From positions 23,684,001 to 23,748,000 of the forward strand of contig OU452201.1 of NCBI GenBank assembly GCA_911728435.2: a DNA stretch of 64,000 nucleotides, in the 5' to 3' direction. Source of the stretch: Apoderus coryli. Taxonomy: Eukaryota; Arthropoda; Insecta; Coleoptera; Attelabidae. The notes beneath the pieces are model-generated. The model saw nothing but the letters and a program-made list of their open reading frames with translations. It ran no database searches and was not told the origin of the DNA. Shown here piece after piece: positions 56,111 through 64,000 of this stretch. Both the position numbers and the translations under genes were made by a program. The stretch's first letter is position 1, and every line of letters starts with the position of its first letter.

Positions 56111-57535
56111 ATATTTTCTAGCATTCAGGAAAGACATGTCATCTAGAAATATTTATCACAAAAATTGTTGTTCTTCATCTATAATAAACCTGAAGGTACA
56201 TTTTTATATATTTTTTTGTTTAATAAGTACATCAGCGTATAATAACAAGGCATTGAGCAAAAAATCACACCTAAGCATTTTCGTCGAACAAAAGACATGC
56301 AACAGTTAGCCGTTTCGTCAACGTATGATACTGGGCTGCATGACTAAAGAATTATATTGACGAAACAGCCGTTTAATGCATAACCAAAATGTATACGGTA
56401 TTTTGTTTCTCGCTTTGTGTTGTTATTAATAAATTTATATAAGCTTTTATAGAAGCTTAATTTAAACAAATTATTAGTTTCCAAATTCGAAAGTTTAGTA
56501 GGCACTCGGCTTTTTATGGGAATTCTTTATTTCGCGGCATTTTTATGTCGATTCGAATCTCTTAACTTCTTCTTGATTGGAAACGCACAGTTTGTATGAA
56601 CTAAAACTAACGCGCTGTGTAATTCTTTACTTTCAAAACACTAACAATAGAAAATATTTTGTAATTAAATAAGATTTAGAGGTTTGAATCATCATCATTA
56701 ACCCTACACAAGTTCTGAAAACCACTGTACGTTACAAGTTTACGGTTTAAGCAATTTTGGGCACAGAGAAATGGATCCTGGAGATTGAAGCATTAATTTT
56801 CGAGCGCACTAACCAGACAATATGAGATTTACCAACTTCATAGAAATTTAAACAAAATCCCTCGGCCGGATATTCATGAATGGAACATGCAATGTTTCAA
56901 TAAATTTATGTAATGCATGTATGTATAGGTGGTTGAAGTTCGATTTTATGTATATACAAGCTCAATTTTCACTTCAGTTAAGCGGATATACTTCCTTATA
57001 AATCAAGATTGATAGCGTTAAATGGTTCTCAATTTCTTAAGAAATTTTTTTCAATTTTGAATAAGGCACACTCTATCAAATATGCGTTATTGTAAATTTT
57101 ACTTTAATTGGTATACGAATCGTCATAGCATAAAGATTCAGGGGTGTATGTGTTTCAGCAAGTCTGTTACTTGTGCACTAGTTTTCTAGAAAAACAAAAC
57201 TGTTACATTTTCCGTATAGTGGAGTTCACGATAAAATGTATTGAGTGAGTTGAATACCGATATTGCCCATGATTACACCCGATAACGCCTATCATAAATG
57301 TAAAAGGACCGGATTGAATTATAATTTCTGGGAACAGTTAATTTTGTCCCTCGGCCAGGCATTATTAGTATTTCATTGGAAGTGTTCACTTGTGTTACGG
57401 CTTGCAATAATTTTAAAACATTTATATATTATTACAGACATTTATTGCAAATATTTTATGCCCCAACGTACGAAATAGGCAGTATGCGTGGCGTCTGAGG
57501 ATAAAAAGTAATAGTGCTTCTTCCAGTGGTTCGTT
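56111..57535. other. Intergenic; one inverted repeat
   Basis: GCCGTTTCGTCAA (about 56310) and TTGACGAAACAGCCG (about 56357) form an inverted pair about 34 bases apart. No gene recognised; frames at 57263-57478 are unassigned. Confidence 0.3.
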
Positions 57536-57536
57536 A

Positions 57537-58240
57537 ATGAAAAATCACTTATCTTGTGACGCGAATGTCATTGTAAAAAATGTATATAGTTCCTTACTTC
57601 AGCAAGGATATAACGCGGATGCTGCAGCAAGCAGCCAATTATTTGACGAAGGTGCTTTTTACTTCAGTTGGACGAATTGTGGAAATCCCATTGAAACAAG
57701 AAAAAAGCGTAAAGATTCCGGTGTCACAAAAAGTCGGGGGAAAAGATTTGAGGCGAAAAATCTACACTATTCACGATGAGCAGCGTGTCCCTACAACCAA
57801 AAGTCTAAAACACCGGCTCATCAATGACAAAACTCAAATCAACTGTAGCACCACTACTCTTTGGCGAACTCTGTCTGCAAAAAATGAACTTTTACAACGA
57901 CTCAAGTAATTTTCTTTAAAGAAAACGTATGTTTGTGATACAGTTGCAGAATAATTAGGACATATAGTGTTACGACTACATCCCTATTCTTGCGTTTTCA
58001 ATCCTATAGAGCTTATGTCGCACAAACTTAAATCCAGGGTATGCGGAAAAAATACTTATCCAACTTAAAGTGGTACTGTGGTAGAATTAATTAGGAATTG
58101 TTTGAATGACATTCCTACCGAGAGTTGGAACAGTTCTGTTAGTCATGTTCAACTTGTACCTTTCTGTAGAATCAATTACACCAATTATAATTACCTAATT
58201 TAGATGAGGATAGCGATAGCGACACTGAACTAAATATAAA
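57537..58240 (+). pseudogene. DDE transposase remnant (Tc1/IS630-like)
   Basis: Two overlapping frames share the coding sequence across a frameshift. The first part reads NVYSSLLQQGYNADAAASS. Then comes QEKSVKIPVSQKVGG, IYTIHDEQRVPTTKSLKHRL and STTTLWRTLSAKN, a helix-turn-helix-like region. Downstream, GHIVLRLHPYSCVFNPIELM, then SHKLKSR and LNDIPTESWNSSVSHV match the C-terminal block of an insect DDE family (VLRLPPYHC..NPIE..W...K), which in relatives supplies the last catalytic residue. Stops and shifts break it. No ends are identified. Confidence 0.55.
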
Positions 58241-58790
58241 ATAGAATTGTACATTTAAATAAATTACTTGTATATCTCCTATATTATGCAAAATATAATT
58301 CAAATTCTACGCAATGGGATTAAACCAGGTAGTTTATTGCAGTTGATAAGCCAAAACCATTTTTCGTGAACTGTACTATACCTATATGCAATTTAAAATT
58401 TCTGGCGCTAAAGATGCAAAGCAACTTACTGTTTAACTTTTACTGCAAGGTGTTATATGCTTCAAAATAGGCAGAAATCTGTTCCTTTGGGTAAAGGGAT
58501 AGGACAAACAATGATTTATCGAACTGTATAGGGCAGTATAAAAATTGATGATCTCGTAGCTTTACTTTTATACAAAAATATGAGTTGATATTTTATATTA
58601 ATGGAATATATTGTATATAGAGTATAAAAACGTAACTTACACTAAGCAACAGATAGAATACAAAAATATCCCGTATTCACTGAATACCAATTAATATAAA
58701 AACAACTGAACTAGATTTTCAAAAACATATAAATTGAATGATATTTATTCAAGTCAACTCCAGGTAAAAGTTTTTATATATTGCTACAGT
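58241..58790. other. Intergenic AT-rich DNA
   Basis: Nothing recognised. Confidence 0.35.
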
Positions 58791-58799
58791 TTACTGCAA

Positions 58800-59330
58800 A
58801 ATTGCTACAGTAAATAATAATAACAGTTTATTTACAGTCAAAAAAAAAAAGACAAATTTTATAAATGTTAAAATATTAACTAATCAGTTACATTGGACTA
58901 CAAAAGGGGTTAAAAGGCAGTTAGTACTGTTCTATAACTTTAACCCTAAAAGAGAGACAAATCCTACATAATATTCCCACGATTACGTACTGTTTGTGAA
59001 CACAAATTAACAAAAAGAAACCAAACAGATGTGATGCAAAATTATAATAATACAAATTAACAAACAAAAAAAAAGGTTAGAATACCTTTTGTAAGTCGCA
59101 TGGATCATGAATGAAAACGATCTCAAAAAATTGCACTACGATGGGGCGGGGGAGACAGCAAACCTGTTACCCTTATATTTAACGTATGAACATCGGAGCG
59201 AAAGTTTATCTTATTATATTAGTAAGGAGGATGCTTTTCGGTAATTACAGAATTAAACAGACAGGATACATGCAGACTTCATCTAATTGCCATATTGCTA
59301 CCCCTAAGTTGATGTGATACCCGATCATAC
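58800..59330 (-). mobile_element. LINE 3'-end remnant
   Basis: The minus strand reads HPPY, stop, YNKINFRSDVHTLNIRVTGL, then LSPPPHRSAIF. This is the same C-terminal block as in the LINE at 55002-55316 (SPPYLYNKI.FRSDVHTL). An ATT-type tail lies at about 58812-58835. Most of the element is lost or decayed. Confidence 0.65.
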
Positions 59331-60060
59331 TTTCCAATACCATAGGTATACAATTTCTGGGTCCGTTGTAGGTATTTTTTTTATTTTTTTTTTCAACGCT
59401 CTTAGACAAAGACCATAATCTTCATCTTCATAATTAAAATGATTTAATACGTGAGTAATCACATGTGAATATCATTCAAGCATAAATAAAGATTTGTTTT
59501 AATAGTAACGATTGTAAATAATTTTTTATGGAATTTTTCCACTTACTCACGAACATAGTAATATAGGTACAATTAGCTACCCAATTTAAATCTCAAGCCG
59601 CTGTTATTTTATCAACATACCTGTCATCATAGACAAACTCCCCTTCCAGCGTATTGTAATACAAGACAAACCCCAATACGCAACATATTAAGCTGACGTA
59701 ATCCATAATCACAAACTAATCTTCCACTAATTTATCGAAAAACGTATTAAGTGTAACTTGTTGCTCTATCCTAATGAAAATAGCCGTGTTCTTTTACGCA
59801 ATAGAGCGAAATTCATAGCAAATTAATCTCAGTTCCATAACACAATAATTTATTAGTATTGTTGTTGGATCATATTTTATTCGAATTGTTTAAATTATTG
59901 TAAATGGTTATTGTATTTTTTATAATCAAATATTTGATTAAATTTCGTTACACATTATTGTTATTTCTGTTTATTTCAATAAATAACCATAATAATTTAG
60001 CTTCAATCATTGTTAATAAATTGAATCACAATTTACGGTACTTTCTCTCATATTAGTAAG
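59331..60060. other. Intergenic AT-rich DNA
   Basis: No gene recognised. Confidence 0.35.
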
Positions 60061-60069
60061 TTCTGGAGT

Positions 60070-61050
60070 TGAGCGTGACGACGTATCACAAAACAGTAGG
60101 ATGCAATAATCCTGCTGTGAATCGCGCGAAGGTTACAAATAATAAACGCGTCGCATAGAGGGTTGATGATAACCACGGATGGTGTGCGATCATGGGATCG
60201 CAATATCGCGTTTTATACCCCGCCGTTACATCACATTGCGTTACCGAGACTGAACTGTTTTCGGCCGATCTTGAATCGACCCTATTTCGACGATGGTTTT
60301 CGATATCAAATGCGCGCGCGCGTTTTTGTGGGGGTGGACCATTTGCGATATACTACAGGTGGTAGCGAAGAATCAGCAGGAAGGTTTCGTCGCCGGCAAA
60401 AGGAGTTAACGATTATGATAAACAAGTACATAATACACAGCAAGTTTTGTCATTTAATTATTAACAAGATGTATGTGTAAGAAGTTCGTAAATTTAATTA
60501 TATTTCATGAAATCGGTAAATAATTTTCTCAATATAGTAGATATCATTCTTCTAGATATCATCCAGATATTGGATTATCACCAGCGCGTGAGACGATAGT
60601 CGCGTCGCGTCTTCGAGCTCTGAAGTCTGAGTATAATAAAACTTAGAAAAAGTTTTTGTACCCTTAACCCATTAACCTCGAAGCATCGACAAAATGAATT
60701 TCAATAAGTAAACATAATTTTATAGGATTTAATATTAGCTAATAAGTGTAATGAGTAGGTATTGTTTTGCTTCTAATAGTGTCTATACTATGCAATATAA
60801 AAGCGGGGATTTCAGCAAAATAATCCCAGAAATTATCATTCACTCATTCACAAATTAATACTATTCTTACACAAACAGCTGCTTATCAAAATCATTAGCG
60901 ACGCGCCGGTTAGCTAGCCGAGGGTCGTAGGACGTCACTGGCTCTTCAGCAGATAGAACCAGAAAATTTTACGTTGACCGGTATATTCGTTTGAGGGTAT
61001 CTCAGGCCACCCCTCCGGAATAGTCGTAAGCCCACAATTGGTAAATCCGG
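60070..61050. promoter_or_regulatory. CpG-rich stretches with a TATA box, possible promoter region
   Basis: Three CpG-rich blocks (about 60070-60410, 60585-60640, 60895-61050) stand out from AT-rich, CpG-poor surroundings; one holds GCGCGCGCGCG near 60315. TATAAAAG lies at 60796-60803, with TCATTCACTC about 35 bases downstream as a possible initiator on the plus strand. No downstream exon with a convincing protein was found, and the 105-codon frame at 60163-60480 has no recognised domain. It could be a promoter with a distant first coding exon, or a decayed GC-rich element. Confidence 0.3.
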
Positions 61051-62500
61051 GTTGCGCTTATGATGAGTTGCAAAATAATATGTATTTGGCTAACATCCAA
61101 GAATTTTGCTTATGAATAGTAAAATGCGTAAGTTCTAACTTCAATGTTCCTCATCGAGAATATCCATATCTGAAAGAAATGAACTATCAAGGTATCACCG
61201 ATAACATCATTCTTTATAAATTTGTATTAACTGTTAAATGTTTGCAGCATTCTCGCACAATGTCCAAACTCAAAATAGCAAACAGGTACTGTTTATAGCA
61301 ATTATTTGTTCAAGATAATATTCCAGTTATGTGACGAATTGAATCTGTCTACTGAATTTCGTGATTTTAGTCGGGTATAGTAACGTTCCGCTATAAATGA
61401 AATTCCGTTGTATACTAGGAAGTTTATTATTAATACATAGTTGTTGATGTTGTATATTAGTTTTGTAGTAATATTGAAGTTTGAAAGTTTAGTTAGAGGA
61501 CATATAAATACTACAACATATAAACTGTAATTTAATAATGATAAATTTCTTTATTAACAGTAACTTCAAGTATGAAGCAGGATTTACATTCGGTAACAAT
61601 ACAGAATATGATAAGTGAGAAATAAAAGTCTAAACTCCACGAAATAAGTTTAATAAACTACTCCCTTATTGCATTTTGAGAAGCAATGGAAATAGCAGCT
61701 AACAGTTTTGTCTACGGGATTTGAAGATGATCTCTAACATATTCTTGATTATTCGCGAATCCTGACATCCAAACCGCATTCAATCTTCGGAATTTCGAGT
61801 TTTGTTATGTTCTGACTAAGTAGGGCTTCTCGTAAGTTAATCAAAGCTGTCCAAACACGATAGTAGGTGGTTTTTTGACATGACTGTAGGTTTTGATAAT
61901 TCTCAATAATCTCCGAATTTGAGTTTTTAAAGTGTAATAAGTGTACTAAATTGTAATCCTTTATACCTAAAACTGTTGTAGAAAACTTACAAACACCGAA
62001 ATATCTTGAAACGTTGACATCCTGTATCTTAGAAACAAACCTTCCACTGATATAATATGTCTGTCTGTCTTTATTTTAATGAACTTTTTATATTATTTAC
62101 AAATCATAATGAAATCTTTTCACAAAACATTAAATTAATTTCTAAGATGAACATTCTACTATTATAGCAAGTCTCTTCAGTTTAATTAGATTACAAGTTT
62201 AATGTATAATTAAATTCCTTAGTTTCTTAAATTTTTCAGAGGGTGAATGTATATAATATGTTTTAACCATACTGTAACGGAGGATCTATGCAACAACGGC
62301 ACTGATGATGAGTATTTTTGTAAAGCAGACGTCGTTTTATGTATCAGAATAATAATCTGTCCTCTCTAAGATCTAAGATCTAAAATTCAATAGAGACAAA
62401 GCTATAAAGTATTGCAAATAGAGGTTTGAGATAAACCAAACACACCCAAATTAACAACCTAACCATTTCAGTTCGAAATATCCCTAAAAAGTGTGGAAAA
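61051..62500. other. Intergenic AT-rich DNA
   Basis: No gene, RNA or element ends recognised. Confidence 0.35.
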
Positions 62501-62504
62501 ATTT

Positions 62505-62960
62505 TTAGAATGAATAGTATACCAGTCTCCAGGGGTCCACGGAATAAATTTTTCGTGACGTCGTGATTCTACATGGAGAAATAGACACTAGAGTTCGACA
62601 TGTAGAAAGCGTCAGAACACAGACTTCGACATCAGGTGTTCTACCAATTAAAATACCAAATAGTGGAAATATCAGCAGATCCTTGCAAAACCAGATGATC
62701 TTGTCACGTAATACATTCACCGCTCAAAACTTTCTCATCCTTACGGTGGCTGGTAGCTCCGTCTTGACCAACTTTCTTTTTATACGGAGGTGCCTTTCAC
62801 GACAAAACTGTCTAAGATAAATGGCCGTTAGTGTTTAAGTACTTTAACAGTTAGCATGTTCCCTATAGTTCCTGATACCATTGCGTGCTGACACAGGCCA
62901 TACCTGCACATACTCACCATGCAGCGACTTCAAGATGAGAACAGCTGACTGCCTCGAAAC
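62505..62960. other. Higher-complexity stretch, unassigned
   Basis: Base composition is more balanced than around it. Frames on both strands (minus 62505-62720, plus 62563-62820) are open for 71-85 codons, but neither matches a family I know. It may be a fragment of a repeat or a gene. Confidence 0.25.
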
Positions 62961-63544
62961 AAAGGTAAAACTTGTAAGTAGTAAAACAGACCAAATAGAA
63001 CTTACTTTCAATAACAATTAAAAACTCAGGTTTGCGTATCTTCCTCCGATCAAATGTTGTTGAAGTTGAATTCGGTACAGAAATCCACATACGTCTTTAT
63101 ATCCAAAACTATTGTTTTGAAATTGTTCTTATCCAATTTCAAGCGATTTCCGTACGAGCAAAAATAATTGCCAAATTGAAGTATTCAATAATTGGACCAT
63201 TACTTCTTTAGAGCCATTTTCGACTCCAACTTTGAAGCACAGTTCTTGTTGTTGTTTGCGTTACTAGGAAAGAATGATGATGCAAAAGCACGCCTATGAA
63301 CCCGGGAAATCCAGTATTGTTGTTTATTGTTTTGCATACCATACTAATATTTATTAAATTTCAATACTGTTATTCGGATTCTACAAGTGATTTAAAAATC
63401 TAGATTGAAAATTCTTCTTACGTTTTCCGTAACTATTTTTCACTCCAGCATTTCGTATTTAATTACATTTGCAATATTTTGAGAAAATCTGTAATATCGC
63501 GAGAGGAAAGATATTTTGCATTACCATAACTACTTCATTGTCGT

Positions 63545-64000
63545 TACAATTTTATTACTTTCCCGCATAGAGAAAGTATTGGGAACGCGCTAAAAAAATT
63601 TGTTTGAGTGTCTGTATGTATTCTACCACGATAGCGCCCAAACTCTTAAACCAATTGAGCTAAATTTTGGCATATGAATTTAGGCCAGTCCTAGGATGAA
63701 GCCATTGGATTTTTGTTGAAATCGCTTAAGCCCTGTGATAGGGGTGGACACAACCACTAAATTTTCATATTCCAGTAGGGGTCGAGTGATACATCATTTT
63801 AAAGAATGTTTTATCTGCTTTACATCGATAGGCCACTTTTGATATTTGCCCTCATAATTCTCAAGAAAATAGCGTTTAAAATGTCATCAGTTAAATTGGA
63901 ACGTATATATTATATAACAAATAAAATACGCTATTTAGTATTATGTCTCCGTTGGGTCATTGGTTCGTTGTTTCAAAATGTCAATACTATCAGGTTGTGT
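63545..64000. repeat. Probable interspersed-repeat arm, runs off the right edge
   Basis: TTACTTTCCCGCATAGAGAA, AGTATTGGGAACGCGC, and the continuation through GAATTTAGGCC and CTCATAATTCTC resemble the conserved arm of a widespread invertebrate repeat that begins with an inverted CTTTC...GAAAG. Family not named with confidence. Confidence 0.3.

Noticed and set aside
56305..56380. Inverted repeat with GTTTCGTC/GACGAAAC as two facing hammerheads
   Set aside because: Neither arm has a CUGANGA core at the right distance; kept only as a plain inverted repeat.
60163..60480. 105-codon plus-strand frame in the CpG-rich block
   Set aside because: GC-rich DNA has few stops by chance; no domain, and its 3' half runs into AT-rich sequence.

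Overview
The window looks like AT-rich nuclear DNA of an insect. It has GT-AG spliced genes, a TMTC-family exon, insect-type non-LTR retrotransposons with (ATT)n tails, and many degenerate mariner/Tc1, hAT, Harbinger, CACTA, Crypton and LTR-like remains. A beetle or similarly repeat-rich insect is a guess. I see no bacterial operons, rRNA, tRNA or CRISPR array.

Host genes are sparse. A long, intact internal exon of a TMTC (membrane plus TPR O-mannosyltransferase) gene lies on the minus strand at 7145-7934; its other exons are not visible. A complete three-exon gene for a secreted leucine-rich-repeat protein of 361 residues lies on the plus strand at 10162-13601. Its first intron carries a mariner remnant. 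Its second intron carries an LTR-like sequence and a hammerhead-like motif. A weak receptor-like exon cluster (22046-22988, minus) and a CpG-rich, TATA-bearing stretch (60.07-61.05 kb) are the only other hints of host function.

Region by region. 1-2.2 kb: degenerate TE genes, including a CACTA/EnSpm transposase whose N- and C-terminal parts are joined by a deletion. 3.0-5.3 kb: a mariner-like N-terminal fragment and a Tc1-like element with intact 18-bp inverted ends. 6.5-10 kb: RT fragments around the TMTC exon. 10-13.6 kb: the LRR gene. 13.6-25.4 kb: LINE copies, a broken Crypton recombinase and a mariner fragment. 25.6-33.5 kb: two diverged 1.2-1.5 kb direct repeats flanking LINE remnants. 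33.5-40.9 kb: a mariner-like element, then a 3.06-kb hAT element with terminal repeats and an 8-bp target duplication, itself invaded by a 1.1-kb mariner-like element. 44.4-48.1 kb: a mariner-like transposase remnant and a tandem Harbinger dimer. 49.0-49.9 kb: an unassigned inverted-repeat element. 50-64 kb: hammerhead-like motifs, LINE remnants, a DDE transposon remnant and unassigned DNA.

The most interesting recurrent signal is a set of hammerhead-ribozyme-like motifs. Three in the 50.5-54.1 kb interval lie on the same strand. The one at 51212-51260 can be folded by hand into stems I, II and III around a nearly canonical core. Such motifs are known from Penelope-like elements and retrozymes; no Penelope reverse transcriptase is visible here, so these are solitary copies. 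All protein and fold assignments were made by reading the sequence, without database searches.
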